Counted from the stretch's first letter, positions 8,189 through 17,194 are shown. The stretch is DNA of 51,265 nt from JAVBLF01 sp031553675 (GCA_031553675.1 JAVBLF010000033.1:1-51265); one strand, 5' to 3'. Notes: a model not told the origin generated them from the letters alone. Numbers and translations are program-made.

Positions 8189-9310
8189 ATGACGATACGT
8201 GAACCGCTGGGCCAAAGCCGCTATGCGGCCGGACCGCCGCGCAACCCCCACAAAAACCGAAACCTCATTCTGAGCGCAATTGCGCTCGGATTGCTGCTGT
8301 TCTTCCTGACATTTGCGCGCAAAATCCTTGGCAACTACCCCATGCTCATCCTGAACACCTGCGCGATCTACGCGATCGCCGCCATGAGCATGAACCTCGT
8401 CAACGGCTTCACCGGGCAATTCTCCCTCGGCCAAGCCGGTTTCATGTGCCTGGGCGGATACGCGACGGCGTTGCTCGTCTCCTCGCCGGCTGTCAAACAG
8501 GCCGCTTTTTACCTCAAACCGATCGTCCCCTGGCTGGGCGCCATCCAACTGCCTTTCGGCATCGCGCTGATCATCGGCGGCATCATCGCCGCGATGGCGG
8601 CCTTTTTGGTCGGCTTTCCGGTGCTCCGCCTCCGCGGCGACTACCTGGCGATCGCATCCCTTGGCTTTTCCGAGATCATCCGTGTGCTCGTCAACAAAGC
8701 GCAGACCGTCACGAACGGGGCGCTCGGCATCAAGAACATCCCCGGCATTCCCAAGCTCTTTGGCGAAAGCACGATCGTCACCTTCCTCATACTCGGCCTG
8801 ACGGTCGCCTTCTTGATACTCCTCATCCAGACGAGCTTCGGCCGCGCGCTGAAATCGATCCGCGAAGACGAGATCGCCGCGCAAGCCATGGGGGTCAACC
8901 TCTTTTCCCACAAACTGACGGCTTTCGTGATCAGCGGCTTTTTGGCGGGCATCGCCGGTGGCCTTCTGGCCTGCCACATCACGACCGTCGATCCCAAACA
9001 GTTCATTTACACGCTGACCTATTCGATCCTGCTCATGGTCGTGCTCGGCGGGCAGGGAAGCGTGACGGGAAGCGTCGTCGGCGCTTTCATCGTCACGATC
9101 GCCCAGGAAGCGCTGCGCTTCCTCGACGAACCCATCCCCGCCCTGCATTACACGGGGATCAGCGGCATGCGCATGGTCGTCTTTTCGGCGCTTCTGATGC
9201 TCGTGATCCTTTTCTGGAGCCGCGGCCTTTTCGGTACGAACGAATTCACCTGGGACGGCCTCGAACGCCTCTTCCGCCGGATCACTGGGCGAAAGGAGGC
9301 CAAAGAATGA
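8189..9310 (+). CDS. livM: Branched-chain amino acid ABC permease LivM
   Basis: 373 residues. A basic N-terminal extension is followed by about nine membrane helices. LivM signatures are SMNLVNGFTGQFSLGQAGFM, LRLRGDYLAIASLGFSEI, GRALKSIREDEIAAQAMGVN and LGGQGSVTGSVVGA. It pairs with LivH in the membrane. The ATG at 8189 has AGGGGG upstream; the GTG at 8180 sits inside that site and is less likely. Its stop overlaps the livG start (ATGA), a sign of translational coupling. Confidence 0.93.
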   Translation: MTIREPLGQSRYAAGPPRNPHKNRNLILSAIALGLLLFFLTFARKILGNYPMLILNTCAIYAIAAMSMNLVNGFTGQFSLGQAGFMCLGGYATALLVSSPAVKQAAFYLKPIVPWLGAIQLPFGIALIIGGIIAAMAAFLVGFPVLRLRGDYLAIASLGFSEIIRVLVNKAQTVTNGALGIKNIPGIPKLFGESTIVTFLILGLTVAFLILLIQTSFGRALKSIREDEIAAQAMGVNLFSHKLTAFVISGFLAGIAGGLLACHITTVDPKQFIYTLTYSILLMVVLGGQGSVTGSVVGAFIVTIAQEALRFLDEPIPALHYTGISGMRMVVFSALLMLVILFWSRGLFGTNEFTWDGLERLFRRITGRKEAKE

Positions 9311-10092
9311 GCCGAAACGTCAAATCTGCCCTGCTCGAAACGAAGGGACTGACGATCCGATTCGGCGGACTCGCCGCCGTGAATGAGCTCGACCTCACCG
9401 TCCAAAAAGGCGAGATCGTCGCGCTGATCGGCCCCAACGGCGCAGGCAAGACGACCGTGTTCAACATGCTGACCGGCGTCTACAAACCGACTGCCGGCGA
9501 AGTGCGCTACGACGGCGAACGCATCGACGGCCTCCGCCCTGACAAGATCGCAAAGCAAGGCGTCTCCCGCACCTTCCAGAACATCCGCCTCTTCAAAAGC
9601 CTTTCCGTACTCGACAACGTGTTGCTCGCCGGACACATGCACCACGAGCACAATTTGCTTTCTGCCGTACTTCGGACGCCCAAGGTCCGCCGCGAAGAAC
9701 GCGCGCTCTACGAAAAGGCGATGAACCTGCTCGAAGAGACCGGCCTCGCCGATCAAGCGGACGACGTTTCCACCAGCCTGCCCTACGGCAAGCAGCGCCG
9801 CCTCGAGATCGCGCGCGCCTTGGCGACCGACCCCAAACTGCTGCTGCTCGACGAACCCGCCGCCGGCATGAACCCGCGCGAGAGCGAAGATCTGACGCAC
9901 TTCGTCCGTTCCATCCGCGATCAGTACGATCTCACGGTCTTCCTGATCGAGCACCACATGCAGATCGTCATGGACATCAGCGACCACATCTACGTTCTCG
10001 ACTACGGCCAGACGATCGCCGACGGGCGCCCCGCCGAGATCCAGTCCAACGAAAAGGTCATCCGCGCTTACCTTGGGGAGACCGAGGAATAG
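9307..10092 (+). CDS. livG: Branched-chain amino acid ABC transporter ATPase LivG
   Basis: 261 residues. Walker A is GPNGAGKTT, the Q-loop region is GVSRTFQNIRLF, the signature region is SLPYGKQRRLEIARAL, Walker B is LLLLDEPAAGMNP and the H-loop is FLIEHHM. The LPYGKQRRLE signature and the C-terminal GRPAEIQSNEKVIRAYLG are typical of LivG rather than LivF. It energises import together with LivF. AGGAGG lies 7 bases upstream. A 203-base gap with a double hairpin separates it from livF. Confidence 0.94.
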   Translation: MSRNVKSALLETKGLTIRFGGLAAVNELDLTVQKGEIVALIGPNGAGKTTVFNMLTGVYKPTAGEVRYDGERIDGLRPDKIAKQGVSRTFQNIRLFKSLSVLDNVLLAGHMHHEHNLLSAVLRTPKVRREERALYEKAMNLLEETGLADQADDVSTSLPYGKQRRLEIARALATDPKLLLLDEPAAGMNPRESEDLTHFVRSIRDQYDLTVFLIEHHMQIVMDISDHIYVLDYGQTIADGRPAEIQSNEKVIRAYLGETEE

Positions 10093-10223
10093 GACGCGCT
10101 TTTTGAAAAAAGCTGAGAAAAACTTTTGCACTGCCCCGAGATGACCGCCATGATCGTGGCGGGCATCCCGATCGCGGCTTCGGAAGCGTTTGAAATTACG
10201 CACAAGTGACAATGAAGGGGATT

Positions 10224-10271
10224 CCCAAGGGTCTTCGACCCTTGGGCGGGGTCCAGGGGTGGCACCCCTGG
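10224..10271 (+). repeat. Tandem double-hairpin intergenic element
   Basis: Two perfect hairpins in a row: CCCAAGGGTC-TTC-GACCCTTGGG (10224-10246) and CCAGGGGT-GGC-ACCCCTGG (10253-10271), joined by CGGGGT. They lie between livG and livF without a T-run. The build resembles short dispersed GC-rich hairpin repeats of many Firmicutes genomes; whether it recurs in this genome cannot be seen here. Confidence 0.6.
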
Positions 10272-10295
10272 CGTTCCCTGAAAGGATAACAAGAC

Positions 10296-11009
10296 ATGCT
10301 CGAGATCAAAGATTTATCCGTTCGTTACGGCGGGATCGAGGCGCTGCGCGGAATCACGCTATCGGTGCCCGAGGCGAAGATCGTGACGCTGATCGGCGCC
10401 AACGGCGCGGGGAAATCGACGACCCTCCGCGCGATCTGCCGTTTGGTCAAGCAAAGCGGCGGTGAGATTCGATACAACGGCAAGGACATACTCGCCCTCG
10501 GCACGCAGGAGGTCGTCAAGCAAGGGATTACGCTCGTCCCCGAAGGGCGGCGCGTGTTCGCCGACTTGACCGTGCTCGAAAACATCAAGATCGGCGCGTT
10601 TTTGCGCAGCGATCAAGAGGGCATCCGGAAAGACATCGACTATGTGTATGAGCTCTTTCCGCGCCTGAAAGAGCGCTCCTGGCAGATGGCCGGCACGCTT
10701 TCCGGCGGCGAACAACAGATGCTCGCCGTCGCCCGCGCGCTCATGAGCAAGCCCAAAGTGTTGATGATGGATGAGCCGTCACTCGGCCTGGCGCCGCTCG
10801 TCGTGCGCGACATTTTCTCGATCATCAAGCGGGTCAACGAGGAGGGCATGACCGTTCTTCTCATCGAGCAGAACGCCAACGCGGCGCTCAAGATCGCGCA
10901 TTACGGGTACGTCCTCGAGACGGGCGCGATCGGCCTCGAAGGAAGCGGCATCGAACTCTTGCACAACGATCGCGTCAAGGAAATGTACCTCGGAAAAGCC
11001 GCCGTCTAG
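10296..11009 (+). CDS. livF: Branched-chain amino acid ABC transporter ATPase LivF
   Basis: 237 residues, the usual LivF length. Walker A is GANGAGKST, the LivF phrase ITLVPEGRRVFADLTVLENI contains the Q-loop region, the signature is LSGGEQQMLAVARAL, Walker B is VLMMDEPSLGLAP and the H-loop is LLIEQNA. It forms the nucleotide-binding dimer with LivG. The start is ATG at 10296 with GAAAGGAT upstream. It is the last gene of the operon, and a terminator begins within 20 bases of its stop. Confidence 0.95.
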   Translation: MLEIKDLSVRYGGIEALRGITLSVPEAKIVTLIGANGAGKSTTLRAICRLVKQSGGEIRYNGKDILALGTQEVVKQGITLVPEGRRVFADLTVLENIKIGAFLRSDQEGIRKDIDYVYELFPRLKERSWQMAGTLSGGEQQMLAVARALMSKPKVLMMDEPSLGLAPLVVRDIFSIIKRVNEEGMTVLLIEQNANAALKIAHYGYVLETGAIGLEGSGIELLHNDRVKEMYLGKAAV

Positions 11010-11020
11010 CGGACCAAGCC

Positions 11021-11060
11021 CTGTCAGCCCGTCGCGTTTCAGCGGCGGGTTTCTTGACAG
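11021..11060 (+). terminator. Terminator of the liv operon
   Basis: CCCGTCGC (11028-11035), loop GTTTCA, GCGGCGGG (11042-11049), followed by TTTCTT. The outer bases CTGTCA and TGACAG also pair. The outer arm contains the -35 box of the next promoter, so liv termination and his initiation share sequence. Confidence 0.7.
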
Positions 11061-11082
11061 TGTGTAGGCAATGTGCTAAGAT
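11054..11082 (+). promoter_or_regulatory. Consensus sigma-A promoter for hisZ-hisG
   Basis: TTGACA at 11054-11059, a 17-base spacer and TAAGAT at 11077-11082, about 60 bases before the hisZ start. The -35 box is a perfect consensus match. Confidence 0.75.
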
Positions 11083-11096
11083 GGATGCACTCTCGA

Positions 11097-11120
11097 ATTA
11101 GCGCATTAGCACATTAGCGC
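11097..11120 (+). repeat. Three tandem 8-bp repeats downstream of the his promoter
   Basis: ATTAGCGC, ATTAGCAC, ATTAGCGC are exactly contiguous (11097-11104, 11105-11112, 11113-11120), placed at about +8 to +31 of the predicted transcript. A reverse-oriented near-copy, GTGCTAAG, overlaps the -10 box (11073-11080). The spacing and position suggest a repressor-binding array. It is not the CIRCE element of HrcA, where the half-sites face the other way. Confidence 0.5.
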
Positions 11121-11141
11121 AACAAAGAATCAGGTGAAGCC

Positions 11142-12371
11142 ATGACCGCAAAACAACGCAACCGAAAATGGCAAATCCCGGACGGCGTGCAGGACACGCT
11201 CGTGACGGAGTGCTTTCACAAACGACGGGTCGAGGCGCTCATGCGAAGCGCCTTTTTTCGGTCCGGATACGACGAACTCGAAACACCCGGCTTTGAATAC
11301 TACGACGTCTTTTCGAGCGGCATCGGCTCAGTGCGCCAGGAAAAGCTGATCAAGTTCTTCGATGAAAAGGGCCGCATATTGGCGCTTCGACCCGAGTTTA
11401 CCATGCCGATCGCACGCGTCGTCGCGAGCAAGTACGCATCTGCCGAGGAAAACGCCGATCGCGCTCTGCCACATCCCGCACCGCTTCGCTTTTTCTACGT
11501 CGGCGATGCGTATGGCAGCGAGGACGCTTACTACGGTTCGCAAAAGGAATTCACCCAGGCGGGCATTGAGCTGATCGGCGAAACGGCACCGGAAGCGGAC
11601 GCCGAGGTGATCGCCGTCGCACTGTCGGCCCTCCGCAGCACCGGTTTGCAGAACATCCAGATCGACGTCGGTCAGGTCGAATTCTTCAAAGGGCTGATGG
11701 AAGAGGCCGGTTTGACGCGCGACGAAAGCGAAGTGCTGCGCGCAATCGTCGATCGCAAGGACGACCTCGCCGTCGAGCTTTTCATCAAAGAGCGCGTCGA
11801 GGAAGGTCGCCCGATCGGAAGCGCCATCGCCGACACGATCCGCCAGCTCCCAACGCTTTATGGCGGTCCTGAAGTCTTCGACCGCGCTGAGGCGATGTCG
11901 TCGTCACCGCGTTGCCGCGCCGCGATCGACAACCTCCGCCGCATCTATGGCCTGCTGATCGACTACGGATTTCGCGACGACATATCGATCGACCTCGGCA
12001 TGCTCCAGTCGATCGACTACTATTCCGGCCTCGTCTTCAAAGGCTACGCGGACTCGATCGGCTTTCCCATCCTGTCGGGGGGCCGATACGACGATCTGTT
12101 GCGCGAGTTTGGCGCGGATCTTCCGGCGACGGGCTTCGCGATCGGCCTCAAACGCATCCTGATCGCGCTCGAACACGAAAACACGCTTTGCCCTCCGCCA
12201 TCGATCGACGTCGTTCTCTCCTCTACACCAGAGAAACGTAGCGACGGCTTCCTGCGCGCGCAAGAACTTCGCGCCGAGGGAATGCGCGTCATCGCGGCGT
12301 TTCATTGCAATCGGGACGAACTCGAAGCCTACGCCGCCACGCGAAACGCCCTAGCCTTGTATCTCGAATGA
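11142..12371 (+). CDS. hisZ: ATP phosphoribosyltransferase regulatory subunit HisZ
   Basis: 409 residues related to class II histidyl-tRNA synthetases. Visible features are the N-terminal IPDGVQDTL, ALRPEFTMPIARVVAS (motif 2 region), a degenerate histidine-binding region and GGRYDDLLREFG followed by TGFAIGLKRILIALE (motif 3). The C-terminal part is short and lacks a complete anticodon-binding domain, which fits HisZ rather than HisS, as does its place directly before hisG. HisZ assembles with short-form HisG and confers histidine feedback regulation on the first step of histidine synthesis. The start is ATG at 11142 with AGGTGA upstream. hisG begins 18 bases after its stop. Confidence 0.93.
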   Translation: MTAKQRNRKWQIPDGVQDTLVTECFHKRRVEALMRSAFFRSGYDELETPGFEYYDVFSSGIGSVRQEKLIKFFDEKGRILALRPEFTMPIARVVASKYASAEENADRALPHPAPLRFFYVGDAYGSEDAYYGSQKEFTQAGIELIGETAPEADAEVIAVALSALRSTGLQNIQIDVGQVEFFKGLMEEAGLTRDESEVLRAIVDRKDDLAVELFIKERVEEGRPIGSAIADTIRQLPTLYGGPEVFDRAEAMSSSPRCRAAIDNLRRIYGLLIDYGFRDDISIDLGMLQSIDYYSGLVFKGYADSIGFPILSGGRYDDLLREFGADLPATGFAIGLKRILIALEHENTLCPPPSIDVVLSSTPEKRSDGFLRAQELRAEGMRVIAAFHCNRDELEAYAATRNALALYLE

Positions 12372-12389
12372 CCCATGGAGGAGCCTGCC

Positions 12390-13031
12390 ATGAACCGAAA
12401 CGACGCGATCACGATCGCCCTCGCCAAGGGTCGCTTGGCCGACGACACGATCGCCATCCTCGAACGCAGCGGCATCCATTGCCCCGACCTGGCCGACAAA
12501 AGCCGCAAGTTGATCTACCTCGATGCGAGCGGGCGCTACCGTTTTCTTTTCGTCAAACCCAGCGATGTCCCCACCTACGTCCAGCACGGCGTCGCGGACG
12601 TCGGCGTCGCGGGAAAAGACACGCTCATGGAAGCCGCTTTGCCGCTCTACGAGATGCTCGACCTTGGCCTCGGGCGTTGTCGGATTTGCGTCTGCGGGCC
12701 CCAGAACGCCACCGGCCCCACCGTCACGGTCGCCAAACGCCGCGTCGCGAGCAAATACCCCCACATCGCGCATGAATACTTCGCGGCCAAAGGCGAAACC
12801 ATCGAGCTGATCAAGCTGAACGGGTCGGTCGAAATCGCCCCCTTGCTCGGCTTGTCCGACGTCATCGTCGATATCGTCGAAAGCGGACGCACGCTTCAGG
12901 AAAATGGCCTTTCTGTGCTTGAAACGATCTGCGCGTGTTCGGCGCGCGTCGTTGTCAACCGCGTCAGCCTCAAGACGAAACGCCAGAGCATCCAAAACCT
13001 CATCGAGACCATGCGCCCACACGTCGTCTAA
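12390..13031 (+). CDS. hisG: ATP phosphoribosyltransferase, short form HisG
   Basis: 213 residues. Family phrases are TIALAKGRLADDTIAIL, KPSDVPTYVQHGVADVGVAGKD, the VASKYPHIAHEYF segment, IELIKLNGSVEIAPLLGLSDVIVDIVESG and the ENGL-type end. It condenses ATP with PRPP to give phosphoribosyl-ATP. It lacks the C-terminal regulatory domain of long-form HisG, so it needs HisZ encoded just upstream. The ATG at 12390 has GGAGGAG six bases before it; an earlier in-frame ATG at 12375 overlaps that site. No other his genes follow: a hairpin and a strong terminator come next. Confidence 0.95.
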   Translation: MNRNDAITIALAKGRLADDTIAILERSGIHCPDLADKSRKLIYLDASGRYRFLFVKPSDVPTYVQHGVADVGVAGKDTLMEAALPLYEMLDLGLGRCRICVCGPQNATGPTVTVAKRRVASKYPHIAHEYFAAKGETIELIKLNGSVEIAPLLGLSDVIVDIVESGRTLQENGLSVLETICACSARVVVNRVSLKTKRQSIQNLIETMRPHVV

Positions 13032-13067
13032 CCACATGCAACCCATCATCCCACTGCGACGAAACAA

Positions 13068-13101
13068 CGCAAGGCCCGCCCTGGTCAAGGCGGGCCTTGC
13101 G
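13068..13101 (+). terminator. Hairpin downstream of hisG
   Basis: CGCAAGGCCCGCC (13068-13080) pairs perfectly with GGCGGGCCTTGCG (13089-13101) around an 8-base loop. There is no immediate T-run, but a pyrimidine-rich stretch (TTCTTTTGTTCCTTTTC) follows about 17 bases later. It probably ends or slows the his transcript ahead of the second terminator. Confidence 0.6.
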
Positions 13102-13179
13102 GGGACGGGGCAGAAGTTCTTTTGTTCCTTTTCTTTCAAGAGAAGGAAAGAAAAAAGAAAGGGAAAAAGGTAAGAAAAA

Positions 13180-13207
13180 CCCCCGGTTTCCCGGGGGCTT
13201 TTTTTAG
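13180..13207. terminator. Bidirectional terminator between hisG and the surface-protein gene
   Basis: CCCCCGG-TTTC-CCGGGGG with an A-run on the left and CTTTTTTT on the right, serving both the plus-strand his transcript and the minus-strand gene that ends at 13204. The stop codon of the latter lies in the T-run. Confidence 0.85.
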
Positions 13208-16200
13208 TCGGCTTGGAAAGCAGCGGCGAATGTGGCATCGCTTTCGACTTTCCAGGATTGCAGCGTGGCCGTGCTGAGGATGCGTCCGTCGGCAGCCAAC
13301 CAACCGATGAAATGGTAGCCTTTGGGCGCCTTGGGATCGGGCAGCGCGGCGCCGTTCAGGAAGTTGGCGTAACTCGTGCCGGTGGCAGCGTGGAATGTCC
13401 TCCAGACCGTGCCGTTGAAGAGGAAACGAATTCGCGTTTCGGGCTGGAAGATGGCGGCAAAGGTCATGTCGCTACGCACTTCCAGCGTAACGGGATCGAA
13501 CATGGGCGTCCAACCGACAAAGGCAAAGCCTTCGTTGGCGGTGACATTCGGGGCATTGATCGACGCTCCGACTGCGTCTTGCGCACGAAGGGGCGTATGA
13601 TCGCCCTTGAGACCGCCGAGCAGCGTGATGCTGTTGGCGCCGACGATTTGCCCTTCGCTCCCGGAGACAAACGTCAACACGTATTTGTTTTGGATGGGAT
13701 CCGCGATGCCATCGTCGTTGGCGTCGTCGGCGAAACGCGCGTAGATCACGGCGTCCGAATGGACGCTGAAACGCGCCGTGTTGGGAATTTCGTTGCCGTC
13801 TGCGTCTTCGAAACGGTAGAAGACCGCTTTCCCCGCCGTCGAGACGGGTTGGGGCTGCACGTAGCCGCCCATCGCATCGGCGAGGGTGGCGCCCGACTGC
13901 GCCGCGACCAGGAAAGCCGCCGCGCCTCGGAGCTGCCCACCGCCCTTCGCCTCAAACGTCACCGTGTAGATGCGCGTTTGTCGGCTGTCCGGCAGGCCGT
14001 CTTCGTCCGTGTCGGTGTCGAAAACGGCAAAGAGCGTTGCGCTTTCGGACACGATGTGGCTCTTGAGGTCGGGGATCGCACGGCCTTTGGCGTCTTCCCA
14101 GCCGAAAAAGCGTGCACTCGGATCGACCGATGCGTCGGGCAGGAGCTGCGGTTCTTCAAAACCGGCGCTCTGCCCCAGCATCGCTCTGCCCCCCTCGTCG
14201 AGCGCAACGGTGAACGTCGTCGCGGCGTCCGGGTGAAGCGAGCCGGGTCCCGCAGCTTCGAACGAAATCTGGATCAAGACCCGATCGTCGCGCTCGAAGA
14301 TCGCCGTGATCATGGAAGCGTTTTCGTCCGCAACCGCCTCGCCGGGATCGATGGCCTTGCCGTCTGCGCCGCGCCATTCGACAAAGCGGAAACCGTCGTT
14401 GGCTACGGGTTGGGGCGCGGGTGCGAGGGAAGAAAGCTTGCTTCCCACCCGCACCGACGGGTATTCTTCGGCTCCGTTGAGCTTGCCCCCACTGTCGGCC
14501 ACATAGCTGACAGCCATACGTGCCTCGTCGAAAACGGCGATGAAGCGCATATCGTCCTCGATCGCGTGTGCCAAAAGCGCTTTCTCACTCTCATAGCGCG
14601 CTCCATTTTGGTCGCGCCAATATTGGAAGCGATAGCCGCTGTCAGCGCGCGGCGACGGAATCTGTGATACGCGTTCGCCTTTTTTGACGCTTTGGGAGGC
14701 CAATCCCCCCGAAAGGGAGCCGTGTGCGCCGGCGTCGAAGCGAACGTCAAGCGCGTCGCGTTCGAAGACGGCATGAAGCGACGTGTCGCTGAGAACGACG
14801 ATCGCTCGCAAGTCGACGATGGAGTCGTAGCGCGTTTCGTCTTGATCTTCCCAGTACGCGAAAGTGTAACCTGGGCCCGGAACTGGGATGGGCGGTTTCT
14901 GCGGGTGCGAACCGTAGACGACGGTTTCGTGCGCGGTGCCGCGCAACGCGCCATGCGCACCCGCGGTGTAGGCAACATGATGGTCGGCGAGCTCAAAAAT
15001 GGCGGTAAAGGTCGTCGCGGTCGCGATCGGCAGATCCAAAAGCGCCGCGTCGGAATCGTAGGCGATGCCGTTCTGGTCGCGCCAATACGCGAACTGGTAA
15101 TTCGGTTTCGGCACCGGAGCGGGCAGTTGGGCAGGCGCGTGTCCTGGACGGACCATCTCGAGCGTCAGCCCTCGCAGGGAACCGTTTTTTCCGGCGGCGT
15201 AGTGGACGGACAAGGGCGCGCCTTCATCGAAATGGGCGGTAAAGGCCATCGACTTCCGGATCGCGAGCGTTTCGATGGCAGCCGCATTCGGGTAGCGTGT
15301 CCCGTCCTGATCCTCCCAGTACTTGAACACGTAAAACCGATCGGCGATCGGCTTCGGCACCTGGGTTGGGCTGTCGTCCTGCGAGACGAATTCGGTTTCC
15401 GCGCCTTCCAGACGTCCGTGGGGGTCTGCCTCGAAGGTCACAGTGAAGGGATTGGACTTTTTGAAGACAGCTGTAAATCCCATGTCGTCCTGCACGGTCG
15501 TGCGCGCGATGCGAGTGCTCGTGTAGACCGTGCCCTTTTCATCGACCCAGTGGGAAAATTCATAACCCTCCTGGCCGACAGGCGTCGGGATCGTTTTGGG
15601 CGCCATACCCAGCAAGACTTGCTCGGTGACAGCGCCGCGCAAGCTGCCATTCGCACCGGAATCGTAGTGAATCGTGTAGGAGGCGATCGGCGTGAATACT
15701 GCCGTAAAGGAGGCGTTGGCGTCCAGCATCCTCGCTGCGAGCTCTTCGTCGGTGTATCGGTTTCCTTGCTGGTCGCGCCAGTACGCGAATGCATAGCCTT
15801 CGTCGGGCAAAGCTTGCGGAATCTGGGCGATCGTGTCGCCGCGCTTCAAAGTTTCGCTTTGCGAGCCGCTCAGTGTCCCGTGCGCGTCGGCGGCAAACGT
15901 GACGCTGCACTGCGCATCACTTTCGTCGTTTTCGGACAGCGCAGTGTTTTTGGAGTCACTCGGTGCTTGCATCGAAAACGAAAGCGATGAAAGACGGGGA
16001 CAGGTGTGTTGAGAACCGTTGAAATTGACGAAGGGACCATAGCCGCGGTGACCGGTGTCTGTGAGCGCGACGTCGTAAACGTCGGCGTCCGACAGCGCCT
16101 TACCGTTTCGGAAGGGCTGGACCGTGGCCTGTACGCTGTCGGAACGCGTCACGATCTCGACACGCAACGCCGAGGCTGAACGTTTCGTCCAGTCGAACGC

Positions 16201-17142
16201 GCCGAGCTTGGTAGCTGAACCGACGTTCGACAGCCTTTGGGAGCCCACGAGACCGTCGTGCAGGGCGCTGGCTTTCGTGCCGTGGCTGATGTCGATCAGC
16301 TCGAGCGTTCCTTTCAGGTCCCCGTTTAGCTTCCAATAAAGCGCGTAGCCTTTGAGGGTCGCGAGATCGACGCCGGCGTTGACGAAAATGCCGAAACCTG
16401 CCGTCGCGTGCGCGTCCAGCCGCGTCAGATCGATGTCAAAGCGCACCGACTCGCCGTCCTGCGCCGCGTCGGGCGCGATGGCCCAATCGGTTTTGAAGGT
16501 TTCGCCGTAGCCCAAAAAGGCAATCGACAGACCACCATCGACGGGTTGGGCGTAGACGTGGCGGGAAAAGCGCGCGACGCTGGGGCTTCCGTCGATCCGA
16601 GGCGCATCCGGGCCAAAAACCTGCTCTTCCATGTCTAACAAGCCCGCCGCCGTATCGAGGTCGTAGTAACGTTCATCCGCGTAGGGCTCTTTCCAGTGGA
16701 AAAGGGGGTGCGCTGGATTCGATGCGTCGCTTGGTTCCGGCGCGCTGTCGTCCCAGAGCGGGTTGTCGTAGTGGTCGTAGACGTTCCAGGTGGCAAAGTC
16801 GTCGAAGACAAACGTCGGCAATGCGACGATCGCCTCCGGTTCGCCGTCGAGGGACGTCGTGACGGAGACCGTCGATTTTTCTGGATTCGGGAAGGAAGGG
16901 GTGGGGGAGGGCTTTGGCGTCGCAGCGTTTTCCATCGCATCCTCTTGAGACGCGTCTTCAGCGACGCCGAGCGCCATAAGATCCATTGTGTCGCCGTTTC
17001 CCATTGCCTTCGAGCTCTTCCGCGCGCTCGAACTGGCGTCGGCTGTCAGCGGCTTCGCGATCGGGCTCCAATGGAGCGACCCGATGAGCGCTATGCCGAT
17101 CAGGGCGGAAACGAAACGGCGTGAAAATGTACGAAAACCCAT
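13204..17142 (-). CDS. Giant secreted surface protein with InlB-type B-repeats (shorter paralog)
   Basis: About 1312 residues. The N-terminus MGFRTFSRRFVSALIGIALIG is a Sec signal or signal anchor. Residues about 115-390 form a unique domain (YDHYDNPLW, FLGYGETFKTDWAIAP, LIDISHGTKASALHDGL) that I do not recognise but that is shared with the paralog at 17617-22431. From about residue 400 to the end come about 11 repeats of roughly 78 residues with the InlB B-repeat signature: an initial YxAGxxGxLxG turn, a central YxFxYWxDxxGxxY, and a final FTAxF. Three repeat junctions carry calcium-loop-like motifs such as DTDEDGLPD and DDANDDGIAD. No LPxTG, SLH or other anchor is visible. The ATG at 17142 has AAGGAG upstream. 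It is monocistronic with its own promoter and a 250-base leader. An adhesive or cell-surface role is inferred from the repeats only. Confidence 0.75.
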   Translation of the reverse strand: MGFRTFSRRFVSALIGIALIGSLHWSPIAKPLTADASSSARKSSKAMGNGDTMDLMALGVAEDASQEDAMENAATPKPSPTPSFPNPEKSTVSVTTSLDGEPEAIVALPTFVFDDFATWNVYDHYDNPLWDDSAPEPSDASNPAHPLFHWKEPYADERYYDLDTAAGLLDMEEQVFGPDAPRIDGSPSVARFSRHVYAQPVDGGLSIAFLGYGETFKTDWAIAPDAAQDGESVRFDIDLTRLDAHATAGFGIFVNAGVDLATLKGYALYWKLNGDLKGTLELIDISHGTKASALHDGLVGSQRLSNVGSATKLGAFDWTKRSASALRVEIVTRSDSVQATVQPFRNGKALSDADVYDVALTDTGHRGYGPFVNFNGSQHTCPRLSSLSFSMQAPSDSKNTALSENDESDAQCSVTFAADAHGTLSGSQSETLKRGDTIAQIPQALPDEGYAFAYWRDQQGNRYTDEELAARMLDANASFTAVFTPIASYTIHYDSGANGSLRGAVTEQVLLGMAPKTIPTPVGQEGYEFSHWVDEKGTVYTSTRIARTTVQDDMGFTAVFKKSNPFTVTFEADPHGRLEGAETEFVSQDDSPTQVPKPIADRFYVFKYWEDQDGTRYPNAAAIETLAIRKSMAFTAHFDEGAPLSVHYAAGKNGSLRGLTLEMVRPGHAPAQLPAPVPKPNYQFAYWRDQNGIAYDSDAALLDLPIATATTFTAIFELADHHVAYTAGAHGALRGTAHETVVYGSHPQKPPIPVPGPGYTFAYWEDQDETRYDSIVDLRAIVVLSDTSLHAVFERDALDVRFDAGAHGSLSGGLASQSVKKGERVSQIPSPRADSGYRFQYWRDQNGARYESEKALLAHAIEDDMRFIAVFDEARMAVSYVADSGGKLNGAEEYPSVRVGSKLSSLAPAPQPVANDGFRFVEWRGADGKAIDPGEAVADENASMITAIFERDDRVLIQISFEAAGPGSLHPDAATTFTVALDEGGRAMLGQSAGFEEPQLLPDASVDPSARFFGWEDAKGRAIPDLKSHIVSESATLFAVFDTDTDEDGLPDSRQTRIYTVTFEAKGGGQLRGAAAFLVAAQSGATLADAMGGYVQPQPVSTAGKAVFYRFEDADGNEIPNTARFSVHSDAVIYARFADDANDDGIADPIQNKYVLTFVSGSEGQIVGANSITLLGGLKGDHTPLRAQDAVGASINAPNVTANEGFAFVGWTPMFDPVTLEVRSDMTFAAIFQPETRIRFLFNGTVWRTFHAATGTSYANFLNGAALPDPKAPKGYHFIGWLAADGRILSTATLQSWKVESDATFAAAFQAD

Positions 17143-17194
17143 GTCAGGCTCCTTTTGCGAAGCGATTTCATGTGTGACGGGTCGATGACGACAC

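Noticed and set aside
10141..10209. A 22-codon frame MTAMIVAGIPIAASEAFEITHK between livG and livF
   Set aside because: Plausible codons but no ribosome binding site and no recognised relative; possibly a gene remnant, not strong enough to annotate.
11073..11120. CIRCE (HrcA) operator upstream of hisZ
   Set aside because: The half-sites face the opposite way and lack the TC...GA and 9-base spacing of CIRCE.
13102..13170. Pyrimidine/purine mirror stretch (TTCCTTTTCTTTC...GAAGGAAAG) after hisG as a triplex or regulatory element
   Set aside because: It pairs as a weak hairpin and looks like common low-complexity intergenic DNA between two terminators; no further support.
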